Both the position numbers and the translations under genes were made by a program. DNA of 64,000 bases, taken from assembly GCA_032622095.1 (NCBI GenBank), contig CP136061.1, positions 62,745,127 to 62,809,126 on the forward strand, read 5' to 3'. The stretch is from Siphonodentalium dalli. Lineage: Eukaryota > Mollusca > Scaphopoda > Gadilida > Siphonodentaliidae. Below are positions 39,421-50,689 of the stretch, in pieces. Each line of letters starts with the position of its first letter. Position 1 is the stretch's first letter. The notes beneath the pieces are model-generated. The model was not told the DNA's origin. It ran no database searches and worked only from the letters and a program-made list of their open reading frames with translations.

Positions 39421-42400
39421 TAGTCCAGGAGATATTGGTCGACCTCTGCACCCCCCCCCCCCCCCCCAGGACTCAACTTCACCCGACTAAATTTCTTCCT
39501 TAAGGTCTCCTCTAATTTTTTTCACTTGTTAACAAGAAAAAAAAGTGGCCGCAGAGACTCCAGACAAGATGGCGTCCATCATGGCGGCCATTTTCTTTTA
39601 ATGCACCAGGTCTCTTTGATCGCCATTATAGTAAAGATGATAGCACATGTGGTGTTTTTTTCCGCTCGATTCGTTATGCTAATATACAACCCTTACAAAT
39701 TAGCCAAAAATTCGACACCAGAATCCAATATGGCGGCCAAGATGGCCGCCGAAATGTGAAAATATGCTATTTTTATGACATGTTACCACCTTTCGTTTGT
39801 CTCTGTGGGAAAATGTTAGAATTTTTGCGTCATGTTATACATGTATCATATAGAGGAGTCATTGGCGAACACACGGGGACCATAATATGCATTCATTGCG
39901 GGATATTTTTGCCCGATATCACGTTTTCCCAAATGCCGGTATCATAGGTCAAAGCCGAATCTCCGTTAATAACGCGATGTTATGTTTCGAATCAATCAAT
40001 GTTATTGCTATTATAGCAACACACATGCATATATATTTGCAGGAGATACTCGAGATAGGATTCCTCTTATACCTGAGTTGAGGAATATTTACCCAAATCC
40101 AAGATGGCGGCCAAAATGGCCACCAGAAATAAAAAATGGCCGAAAATCGCCGATTTTAACATCAATGAGCATTATTGTCATGACAACTCCACACCTGCTT
40201 ACTATTGTAAGTTGGGATCACTTAGGCGAAGAACTTTCCTTGTACCATATCCAAACAAAAGTCCCCCAAATCCAAAATGGCGCCCACAATGGCGGACAGA
40301 TTTTGAAAAATCACCGAAATTCCCTCATATTCACATCATTGGGCTTTATTGTCGAGACAACTCCATCCGTGCGTACAGTTGAGTTGGAAATACTGAGGTG
40401 AAGTAATTACCTTACATCTCATGCAAGAAATGGTTTTCCAAATTGAAGATGGCGGCCAAAATGGCGACCGAAATTTGAAAACAAGTCTACATTCCGTTAC
40501 TTTCTTACGATGGGCGTTATTGTTTCGCGATTTCTATCCAGCATTACATGTTGATATGGAATAGTGATATGAAGTATTCATTAGGGTTTGGCAATTGATA
40601 CTCACAGCCAAGATCGCTGCTAAATTGGCGGCTAGAAATTGAAAAGAAATCGATATTTTCACATATTAATTTCAACTTTTTGTCATAATATCGGTATGTA
40701 TGGTCGAAACTGTACATAAACCATCTGCTAGTTCAACTTAAAGGTATAAAAACGCATAACATAGCTCGTATCCTTCTGGAAAGATGAAAAACCACCATTA
40801 ATATCGCGATGTGGCATTTCGAAATCCAGTCTCCACTTAGCACCGATAATGGCCGTAAGCGAGGTGCGCCGAATAGTTATATCAGAACAATTACCTGATA
40901 ACAGATTCTGATTTGCCACGTCACGTCCATAATTATCTGGACCAGCTTCCATTTCTTTGTCTGATAAATATAGGTCGCTCACACCGACAAATTATTCACC
41001 ACTTCCTGGGAGTAGGGTCCCTCCAATCATAACGTTTCAAACAATTCATTTTCCGGTGTCTAGCTTACGATTTTAAATATTTGCTAAATATGATATTTGT
41101 GCGTCATCTTGAACTAGGAAGGTACATGGCCGATGAGTATACAAGCTTACAGAAGGTCATCTCTATGTATGTGTCTCATACCCCATGGGATAACGACATG
41201 TACACCTGGCGAACCAGTTAGCTAGTCACTTCTCGATAGATGGTTTATCAACTCACAAACTCAGCGAACGCATTGGCATATGTGGACAACTTCGACAGTG
41301 TTTCGAAGGTTGCTAGCTGTCTCATTCCCTTGGACAGATGTCTATCTGCTAAGGAGAAGACCCTAGTGTACAGACTACCCACACTTCTTGACCATTATCC
41401 GAAGCAAACTGTGTGACGCCCCGCAGTTGTCTCGTCGAATATCTCCCAGCAGAGAAGAACAATGCTCGTGGTGCTAGTTTGTGGACATGCGCCATGATAC
41501 TGGGAATGAAATGGGCCACTGTATACACCACCCCTACACCTGGTGCATGTTTAAGATATCGAATGGCATGCGTGTTGGTTTTATATGGTGTGGTAAGATT
41601 GTATTTCCACATCCGTTTCGAAGCCTTTCTGATTCAACTACGTACACTTTTGCCTGGATAATACTATGCTAGCCTCCCTCAAAACAGTCGGATGGACTAA
41701 AGGATAATGTCTTAAAAGCATGAATGTATGCGTGTTTTGTTATCCTCTCTCGGGGTTAGGGTCAGTATGTGGGCGATATTATTCAAGAAAATGTCAGGAA
41801 CTGTGGTGCATTTATTTCACTATGTATTTAAAGAACAATATACAGTCTCGATGGCAATGGCTGTGGACGTTGGGGAACGCGACCGTTATGATCATATAGC
41901 TTTATATATATAACTTTAGAATATAGTAGTTAATGTCTCATGCAGGAAAATGGTCGCATTGGTGATGTTACCAAGAAATCACTTGGTGTACCAACGTTTG
42001 TTGAACTGAATGCAAGAGCTCATCAATGTAACATTCCTCTGGATGTTCTTCGCGTTGAACATTTAACCCTTTTGTTGGTGGCATTTGTACATTCTTGAAC
42101 CATACCACCCAGCGTGAGCATGACATATCAACCAACTATCAAAGGTATCGCCTTTAAGACTACACCCCAGTCTTGTTGGGGCTTATACAGCAGTAGCCAA
42201 TGGCATACTCATGGTCCAGTTGTTTAAGAACGGCTTCCAAACGGATGGGAACATACACTCTTAGCATACAAGGAAGGCAAAGCCACACATGAGATCCTGT
42301 CGGAATCTAAATCATAACAAAATGAGGGGCGGTGCAGTCATGGTCCAATTTAATTTCCACTGTCATGACACATACCCACAAACTAGCACCGTGTGTATTG

Positions 42401-44500
42401 TTATCATCTGCTTGGATCTGTTCGGTGAAACGATTGCTGGACGCCAACAAGCTTGTTCTTATGATCATGTTCAAGGAGTTTGGGTATATTATGCATTATG
42501 GTCTTCTGCGGCTACGCCTAAGCAGAAATACATCCGTCAAATGTCGGGCTTTCAACATTCGAAGCCATATACAGAAGTTGTCCGGGTACGTCAGTGCATT
42601 AGATGAGTATGTGAATTGATAAACCATATATTGAGAAGTGGCTGTTTGGGAAGATCACCAGATGTACACGTTGTTATCCCCATTAGGTCACCAAAGCTGA
42701 CAATACGCAGATAGATAGGTCCTTCTGAAAGCTAGTATACGCATCGACCGAATACCTTTATAGTGTATCGCACAAGATGACGCATATACCCCATATGTAG
42801 CATCTGAATTATACCATAAGCTATACCACGAATGAAGCTCGATAAGAATTCCAAGTTTTCGAAACAAACACGTGAGCTGGACACCGGCATATGTATTGTT
42901 TGAAACATTCCGATTAGTGGCACACTCCTACAAAGAAGAGTAGTGAACTGTTATTGTGAGTGAGATAGATTAATCTGACGAAGAGATGGAAACGAGTCTA
43001 GATAATACTGAATGTGGCAATTCAGAATAAGCTCAGGTACTGTTGTTTTGATTCTTGGAAGTCATAATATGACTATTCGGCGCACCTATATACGGTTACG
43101 GCCAGTATGAGCCCTTAGTGGAGAATGGATTTTGAAATGCCACATTGCGATTGTGGGTTTTCATCCTTCCAAAAGGCTACGACTTACATTGGAACTAATA
43201 GATGGCTCATATTATGTACCGTTTCGTTTATACAAATTAAAATTATGACAAAAAGTTGAAATTAGTATGTGATAATATCGGCTTCTTTTCAATTTCTGCC
43301 TGTCAGTTTGGCCGCCATATTGACTGTGAGTATCACTTGCCAAACCCTAATGAATAATTCATACATATCAACATGTAATGGTGGGTAGAAATCGCGAAAC
43401 AATAACGCCCATCCTAAGAAAGTAAAGGAATGTAGGCGTGTTTTCAAATTTCGGTCGCCATTTTGGCCGCCATCTTCGATTTGGAAAACCATTTCTTGCA
43501 TGAGATGTAAGGTAATTACTTCACCTCAGTATTTCCAACTCAACTGTACGCATGGATGGAGTTGTCTCCACAATAATGCCCAATGATGTGAATATGAGGG
43601 AATTTCGGTGATTTTTCAAAATCTGTCCGCCATTGTGGGCGCCATTTTGGATTTGGGGGACTTTTGTTTGAATATGGTACAAGGAAAGTTCTTCGCCTAA
43701 GTGTTCCCAACTTACAATAGTAAGCAGGTGTGGAGTTGTCATGACAATAATGCTCACTGATGTTAAAATCAGCGATTTTCGGCGATTTTTTATTTCTGGT
43801 GGGCATTTTGGCCGCCATCTTGGATTTGGGTAAATATTCCTCAACTCAGGTATAAGAGGAATCCTAGCTCGAGTATATCCTGCAAATATATATGCATGAG
43901 TGTTGTTATAATAGCAATAACATTCATTGATTCGAAACATAACATCGCGTTATTAACGGAGATTCGGCTTTGACCTATGATACCGGCATTTGGGAAAACG
44001 TGATATCGGACAAAAATATCCCGCAATGAATGCATATTATGGATCCCGTGTGTTCGCCAATGACTCCTCTATATGATAAATGTATAACATGACGCAAAAA
44101 TTCTAACATTTTCCCACAGAGACAAACGAAAGGTGGTAACATGTCATAAAAATAGCATATTTTCACATTTCGGCGGCCATCTTGGCCGCCATATTGGATT
44201 CTGGTGTCGGATTTTTGGCTAATTTGTAAGGGTTGTATATTAGCATAACGAATCGAGCGGAAAAAAAGACCACATGTGCCATCATCTTTACTATAATGGC
44301 GATCAAAGAGACCTGGTGCATTAAAAGAAAATGGCCGCCATGATGGACGCCATCTTGTCTGGAGTCTCTGCGGCCACTTTTTTTTCTTGTTAACAAGTGA
44401 AAAAAATTAGAGGAGACCTTAAGGAAGAAAATTAGTCGGGTGAAGTTGAGTCCTGGGGGGGGGGGGGGGGTGCAGAGGTCGACCAATATCTCCTGGACTA
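39421..44500. mobile_element. 5.1 kb giant inverted-repeat element
   Basis: The left edge TAGTCCAGGAGATATTGGTC is the exact inverse of the right edge GACCAATATCTCCTGGACTA; TA stands at both borders. Outer arms 39423-40892 and 43063-44498 are near identical, inverted, and share a C- or G-run of 14-19 bases and repeated 'atggcggccaaaatgg' units with a period near 180 bases. The inner arms (about 41150-41700 and 42290-42720) are still alignable but much diverged. ORFs on the two arms mirror each other (for example 39982-40401 and 43940-43521), which is expected of a palindrome and does not show coding. No transposase motif is recognised. Confidence 0.85.
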
Positions 44501-45430
44501 AGTTTCTTAAAACCAATCTGTCAGGATATAGATTTTTTTCAAAAGTGCAGTTCGTATAATATATATCCATGATATCATATATGTTTAAAGATTGTGAGAG
44601 GAGACTTAATTTTTCTTGACTTTCGTGAAATTTAATGATTATGTTCATATATAGAAAGGCAACTACCCATAAATAATTTTCAATATTTGAAAATGTTCAT
44701 GTAATGCCTGCTGATCAATGCAAAATATGGCTGAGATGAGTTCTGGGTCATGGGTCCATAAATTAACAAAGTTATAAAGCTGACTACCATATATCTCTTA
44801 ACGCTGTGGCCTAGCTATAATTCTAGTTGATTGCGCCCTGCTTGAGTGGACCACACTGCATATCAACAATAATTGTGACTGCTTTGTGCTTCATTGTAAT
44901 AATTATACCGGTATGGGCAGGGGGGGGGGGGTCGGAAAAAATTTCCAGGCAAGTATGATCATTTTTATGTTTTCGGGCCTCGGGGGGACCCACCCACCCA
45001 ATTTCTTCCGTTTCCGGCCTTTTTTTTTCCAGGCAATTTTGGACACCCACCTTTTTTTTCCATTTCAGGAATTTTTTTCCGGTCAGTTTTGGACATCCAC
45101 CCCCCCCTAAATTTGAGAAAATTATCAATTGACCAACCAAATAGCTGATTAGATCCCTGATTATCATAGTTTATTGAGCGAGATTTTAATAGAACAGTGC
45201 ATAATGAAGATAACGATACTATTTGAATTTATGATATAAGTGTCATTAATCAAGAAATGTGTCAACATAATCACATTTCTAGGGACAGGCAGAGTGCCAA
45301 AGTTTTTATTAAAATATTTATTTTATTTATTCATTTTCATAATATATAGTCACATGATCACATTTGAGTATTCTACAGACTAATAGTACATGATACAACA
45401 CATTTCAGATTATTTGATCTATCTATCTCT
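44501..45430. other. Unassigned DNA with a G/C-run hairpin repeat
   Basis: At 44908-45110 G-runs (GGGGGGGGGG then TCGGAAAAAATTT) and C-runs alternate with 'tttccaggcaa(g/t)' and 'ttggacacccacc' segments, a low-complexity repeat of a kind common in such genomes. The rest is AT-rich and unassigned. Confidence 0.45.
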
Positions 45431-45434
45431 ATCT

Positions 45435-45824
45435 GGAATTACCTGTCAAGTTTCAATTCGACCCTTTTCGGGCATTACAGACAGGGCCCAGGTCTCGACT
45501 GCGGTCGGTGTTTTGGTGGGCTACTCTAACCTACAGCCGCGGGTTCTTTAACGTGCACATAGTCACCCATGTACACGGGTCAGCCATTTATGTCTGCGTA
45601 CCGCACTCACGACAACATACCTGGACATGATGTCGCCGTGAAGCCTGAAGGGAAGTCAGTTTTGTATTCGGATATATATTGTGTGATCACGAATGAGACT
45701 TTTCAGTCATACAACGTGCATGGTAATCTGACCAAGTTTGGATTTTTGTCAGAATACCCGACCGGGAATCGATCCCCGGACCTTTAGCACGAGAGACCAG
45801 TACGCTATCCACTCGGCCACTGAC
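45435..45824 (-). mobile_element. tRNA-derived SINE
   Basis: Reading the minus strand, the head is GTGGCCGAGTGGATAGCGTA (box A-like TGGCCGAGTGG), then CTGGTCTCTCGTGCTAAAGG and GGGGATCGATTCCCGGTCGG (box B-like GATCGATTCC). This arrangement is that of a leucine/serine-like tRNA. A body with 'cacgttaaagaacccgcgg' follows, and the tail ends in a GATAGATAGATC-type run near 45420. The RNA polymerase III boxes are visible; the SINE family is not named. Confidence 0.75.
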
Positions 45825-45835
45825 TTGATGTTTTG

Positions 45836-46459
45836 ATATTTGCTATGTGATATATTGCTTGAACCAAATTGTTTATCAAAACATGTGAAAATACAACTAT
45901 TCATCCCAGTTCATCCCAGTTTGAAGAATAATGCTAATACCAAACATAACCATGATATACCAATGACAGGCTGGTAGCCACTGCCTGAAGTAATATATAG
46001 GCTTCGTAATAATTGGGAATCACATATGGATGGATAGCCCAATCTCACTTCTTTTTTGCTCACGATATCCGTGACGATAAAATCTTTGTTACTGTGATTA
46101 ACATTGCAAGCTGATCCACATTAACTTGGAAAACAATTTGAAATTGTTCAAGCTGGCCCGGCTGGCCTTCAATTTATATGTTAAGATTTTATGTTTTACG
46201 TTGTCAAAAGTCTATTTTATTCCATTATTTATTATATCTTTATTTCCATGTCCCATATGGTCAAGTGTGCTTTCATTTTATCGCTTATTTTCAGCTGAGT
46301 TCTGCATAGTTATTATTATTTTGTTGTATCAGTAGATGGAACCCTGATTAAATTAAATTTTTCCAATAGCGCAGTTTCTTGTTCTATCAAGTTGAATTTG
46401 GGTTATTGTTGGCCATTGTGCAACTGATCCAACTTCTGATAACCTCTATATATAGTACT
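45836..46459. other. Unassigned DNA
   Basis: No gene or repeat boundary is seen. The frame at 46126-46335 is hydrophobic (LFIISLFPCPIW) but lacks context. Confidence 0.4.
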
Positions 46460-47081
46460 AGAAGGTGACCCGACTTCGTCCGGGCTTTGACCTTGAATTG
46501 TCCATTTTGAAGGTCAATGTCAGGTGGGGTCACGATTTGACCCGTCCAAAACACTGCCCGGACAAAAGTCCCGACAAACGTACCCGTCGAAATCCATCCG
46601 GTTTTACCCGATTTGACCTTGAATTTATCATTTTGAAGGTCAATGTCAGGTCGGGGTCACGACCCGACCCGTCCAATACACTCAGTGGACAAAAGTACCC
46701 CTACGTATCAAATTTCGTCGAAATCCCATCAAAATTCGCGATTTGACCTTGAATTGACCCGATTTCAAGGTCAATGTCACATCGCACTGGCAAATGAATA
46801 GGCTTATGAGACTCCCCATACGAAAGTACCCCCACATACCAAGTTTCATCAAAAGCCCGTGATATTCGGGCGTTTGACCTTGAAATGACCCGATTTCAAG
46901 TTCAAGGTCACGTCGCACGGGCAAATTAATAGGCCTATGTCACTCCCCGGCCGAAAATACCCCCACATACCAAGTTTAATCGAAATCGGCCCGGCCGTTT
47001 TCGAGTCCATTGGGAACAGACAGACACGCACACACACAGACACACACACAGACAGATCTTCCAAAATATATAGTAGACTAG
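46460..47081. repeat. Protomicrosatellite element, GACCTTGAATT family
   Basis: Starts 'aggtgacccgacttcgtccgggct' after TATATATAGTA and holds four degenerate units of about 125-145 bases with 'tttgaccttgaattgacc', 'gaaggtcaatgtcaggtc' and 'accaagtttcatcaaa'. It ends in an ACAGACACACACACAGACAG tract and 'cttccaaaatatatagta'. It is related to the 145-base units inside the 2.18 kb modules. The short frames are non-coding. Confidence 0.7.
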
Positions 47082-47716
47082 CCGATGAGCCCGACGTTGT
47101 CCGGGCTATTCAAAAACCAAATTTCAAGTCGATAGCTCCACCCGTTTCCGAGATCTGGTCTGCGCATGCGCGAAGCTGGCGTCGCACGGGCTCGGCGACC
47201 CGATAAAATTCGTATTCGGGGCAAGATACATTCACATAGCAAATTTCAAGTCGATAGCTCCACCCGTTTCCGAGATCTCGTCTGCACATGCGCGAAGCTG
47301 GCGTCGCACGGGCTCGGCGACCCGATAAAATTCGTATCCGGGGCAAGATACATTCACATACCAAATTTCAAGTCGATAGCTCCACCCGTTTCCGAGATCT
47401 CGTCTGCGCATGCGCGAAGCTGGCGTCGCACGGGCTCGGCGACCCGATAAAATTCGTATCCGGGGCAAGATACATTCACATAGCAAATTTCAAGTCGATA
47501 GCTCCACCCGTTTCCGAGATCTCGTCTGCGCATGCGCGAAGCGGGCACCGCACGGGCTCGCCAATACGACAACGTCGACCGCCTGGTCAAACTACACACA
47601 CGTACCAAGTTTCGTCCCGATCGGTCGAGAATCGTAGATTTGTATAAATGACAGACAGACAAACAGACCCAAACAAACAGACAAACAGACAGAGGTCTTC
47701 AAAATATATATGAGAT
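47082..47716. repeat. Element with 122-bp tandem repeat core
   Basis: Starts 'gatgagcccgacgttgtccgggct', echoing the previous element, and has about 3.5 copies of a 122-base unit (AAATTTCAAGTCGATAGCTC, CACCCGTTTCCGAGATCTCG, TGCGCATGCGCGAAGC, GGGCTCGGCGACCCG). Neighbouring units are almost identical. It ends with ACAGACAAACAGAC repeats and 'cttcaaaatatatatgaga'. Frames up to 119 codons on both strands come from the tandem structure. The GC content is higher than the surroundings. Confidence 0.8.
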
Positions 47717-48420
47717 AGCATTGCTATTAACTATATATGACCTGTTTCTGTTCAAAACACAAATAAATAAAGACTCAATAACAGAAATGGTACGGTTGTG
47801 AGATATGCATGGGCTTCAGATATGAATTTTAACATATTAAACACAATACCGTTTGAAATTACTCACATAAAGTTTTATAAAGTCTATACTCGGAGTAAGC
47901 AAACAGGCGTCAAACTAATAGTATGCTGTTTTTGGACGAGCTACAATTCATGTACATGTATAGTTAGATACCCGAGAGTGAATGATGCTCTATCCAGACC
48001 TCAAATACACAAAGCGAATTTCTGAATCAGATCCACATTCTCTCATCTATAGCGTAGCTATATCCAGCGATGGATTTGTCATCCCTGCGGGTGAACATGA
48101 ATCACTGAGACTCGGTATTCCAAAAGTAAATGAAATTGTTAATTTGCCAATGCCTCAATACACAAACAGATAAATGACATTTTTTAAATCAAATTGAAAG
48201 AAAGCCACATATATAATTAAAAACTGATATTTTCAACGATGACTAAATCAGTTTCTGGCGGGAACGTATCGTGTAGTCAAACGGAAATACACACAAAAAT
48301 CATATCTGAAATATTGAATATTGTCCAGAATGTTAACACAAAGATAATGTTCTGTATATAAACTAAGAATTAGTGATCATAACTTGGAAATTGAAAAGGG
48401 TCGACATAAATTAACAAACA
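47717..48420. other. Unassigned DNA
   Basis: AT-rich, with two short plus frames (47798-48025 and 47982-48173) that are not supported by splice sites or motifs that I recognise. Confidence 0.4.
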
Positions 48421-48439
48421 AAAATGTCACTTGGTGAAA

Positions 48440-48571
48440 GAAATTGTAGGAAATGAAACATGCATGGAGGTTGAGAATGAAGAACACTTCCTTCTGCGCT
48501 GCGACATATATGGTAAGATGCGTAAACATTTCTTTGATGAGTTAGGAATGACGAGCGATACATTGGATTGA
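48440..48571 (+). pseudogene. Retrotransposon zinc-knuckle fragment
   Basis: One frame reads IVGNETCMEVENEEHFLLRC, then DIYGKMRKHFFDELGM, ending in TGA. The C-x8-H-x4-C spacing and the (E/D)EEHFLLxC wording are typical of the C-terminus of non-LTR or Penelope-like retrotransposon proteins. Nothing else of the element remains nearby. Confidence 0.55.
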
Positions 48572-48975
48572 GTGATGACAAAAACCCTATTCATAATGCA
48601 AAACAACGAGCCTCATATACATTGTACACAACACAATCTGCAACATGGTCCGAACATTTTTCAAAGGTCAAAATTGTTGCTATTGATATGAGATAGTTAG
48701 TATAGTATTATGTGTTGACGTTTTTATGTCATTAAACTGGTAACTGTTATATACACTTGCCAACACCATGCATCACGCGACGTGTGTAATAATTTAGCTC
48801 CATGCATGTTTAAATGCAATCAATATTGCTACTATATATTATAGAACGTGGTGGTGAACTAATTTCGGCCTTCAAACCCGCGCGAGCATGCATTCAGAAC
48901 TCAACAAATCAATTACATTATATACACAAAACAATTAACAGATAAAAATGCAAAGAACCAGACAGCTAAATGCAC
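48572..48975. other. Unassigned DNA
   Basis: AT-rich DNA between the retrotransposon fragment and the GA microsatellite; nothing recognised. Confidence 0.4.
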
Positions 48976-49029
48976 GGGAGAGAGAGAACGAGATGGAAAG
49001 GAGAGAGATGGAGAGAGAGAGAGAGAGAG

Positions 49030-49104
<75 letters not shown>
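48976..49104. repeat. (GA)n microsatellite
   Basis: About 130 bases of nearly pure GA, imperfect at its left side. It produces artefactual Arg-Glu and Leu-Ser repeat frames on the two strands. Confidence 0.95.
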
Positions 49105-49107
<3 letters not shown>

Positions 49108-49740
49108 ACAAGAGCGAAGCTAGGAGATGTGACATAATTGTTCTATGACGTCACTGGTCAGTGTTTTTGTTGGCTGAGTCTGATGGCCGCACCGGCTGGG
49201 AAGGGAAATGTTTTTCATATATGGGATCGAGGATGACAAGTACCAACTCGTAACACATAGAATCGTCACACACAACACGAGATGGAAATAATATGAACAT
49301 ATAAGGTTTGTAAAAGCTATATAACTTCTCCATAATACAACATAACATTGTGTTACCATAAAACTCAGTATAGCTGACTACATCTATAGGCTATTCAAAA
49401 CAAAAACAACTAATTAAAGTAATATGACAATATCGTCATAGTATATCTGTAAAATAAGTATAGAAATGTATATATATGACGCACATTATGCTATATATAT
49501 GACACATATAAAACTTAAAATTGAACAGCACATGCAATATATAGGAATATGATTTTGCTATAAAGAAATTTGAAGTGAACACTAATTTCACGATAGCTAT
49601 ATATTTATAGGATCTTTGGTCGAAATATCGCATATAATCAAGTTGCATAATTTTTTTTTCTTATATGTGATAGATATAAAACTTGGTTGCAAATGTTCAC
49701 ATAGCTATATATATATATATAGTCTGCTAAACAGAATCTG
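49105..49740. other. Unassigned DNA
   Basis: AT-rich DNA with several (TA)n runs near 49470 and 49710. Nothing coding is recognised. Confidence 0.45.
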
Positions 49741-49799
49741 TCAACACCCAACAGTCAGGTCGTTGAAGAATTGGGCCTGGAACAAATTGTTGACAAGCT

Positions 49800-50660
49800 G
49801 TTTTTTTTTGGTGCCATTTTGTCGAGCAGAATTTGTGGAACAACATATCCAAAATCCGCTAAAATCAGCTTTGGGGAAACTTTTCTAGAGCATTTTGAAA
49901 AAAAATGTCCTATTTGTGTTTTTTTACGAAATATTTTTTTTATGAAATATTCACTTGAATGCAGTTGAATGGCATTTAAATTAAAGTTATATGTGCAACA
50001 TATTATCCCATGCAACATAAACAAATTATTATTGTTGTCACGACAGACGTATGTAATTTCGTGTACAATTCGATTGTCAAAATTAGAAATGGCAGACAAA
50101 ATGGCGACCGAAAGTGGTAGAACTTTCGCTAAATTTCACCAGATACTTTCCATTTATAAGAAATTTGGTTTAAATGGCCATTTGTGTCAACATATTCCAT
50201 ATTATATCAATGTCTGCTGATTGTGAGCCATATCACGAGGATTGTGAATTTGGGCCCTTCCGTGTCCCTCAAATTCCAAATAGATGTACTAAATTTCGAA
50301 GAAAAATCAATTATTAGTTTAACGCCCAGAATAGCCGCAAATCGAACACACCAGTGTACTGGATACGCACTAGATGTCAGATATGAACCACTAGTGTCCG
50401 TTTTAGCAGAAATGAGGCCATCACTTCTCAAAATAGGGACAAAATGGCTACCAAAAGTAGTAAAATTGGGCAATTAATTTTCGCTAAAGTTCACCAGATT
50501 GTTTCCATTTAGACGTAAATTTTGGATGTAATGGCTAGCACCACAGTAAACGACATCGGGTCCAAATTCAGTACTAATGACGTGTATGTCGATAATTTGT
50601 CCCTACAGTGACCCAAAATGGCGGCGAAAATTGCGATCGAAAGTCAAAACTTTTAATTTT
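49800..50660. repeat. Degenerate 'aaaatggcggcgaaa' repeat, left side
   Basis: Three loosely repeated units at about 50090, 50440 and 50618 with '(g/a)acaaaatggc(g/t)accgaaagt(g/a)gta' and 'tttcgctaaa(t/g)ttcaccag'. They are similar in style to the 'atggcggccaaaatgg' units of the giant palindrome. An inverted relative appears at 52205-52245, beyond the minisatellite, so the two sides probably bracket one element. Confidence 0.5.
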
Positions 50661-50689
50661 GTCATTGATTTGTAACTAAATCTTCTCAT

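Noticed and set aside
39982-40401. 139-codon frame conserved in both arms of the giant palindrome
   Set aside because: Conservation reflects near-identity of the arms as DNA. The sequence is a degenerate 'atggcggcc' tandem repeat, and another frame is also open across it.
44163-44648. 161-codon minus-strand ORF
   Set aside because: It starts outside the palindrome and runs through its G-run and repeat arm; a proline run comes from the poly-C tract. No coding evidence.
47110-47662. Overlapping 84-119 codon frames
   Set aside because: They arise from the 122-base tandem unit, with mirrored frames on both strands and no gene structure.
48935-49148. Leu-Ser and Arg-Glu repeat proteins
   Set aside because: These are translations of the GA microsatellite.
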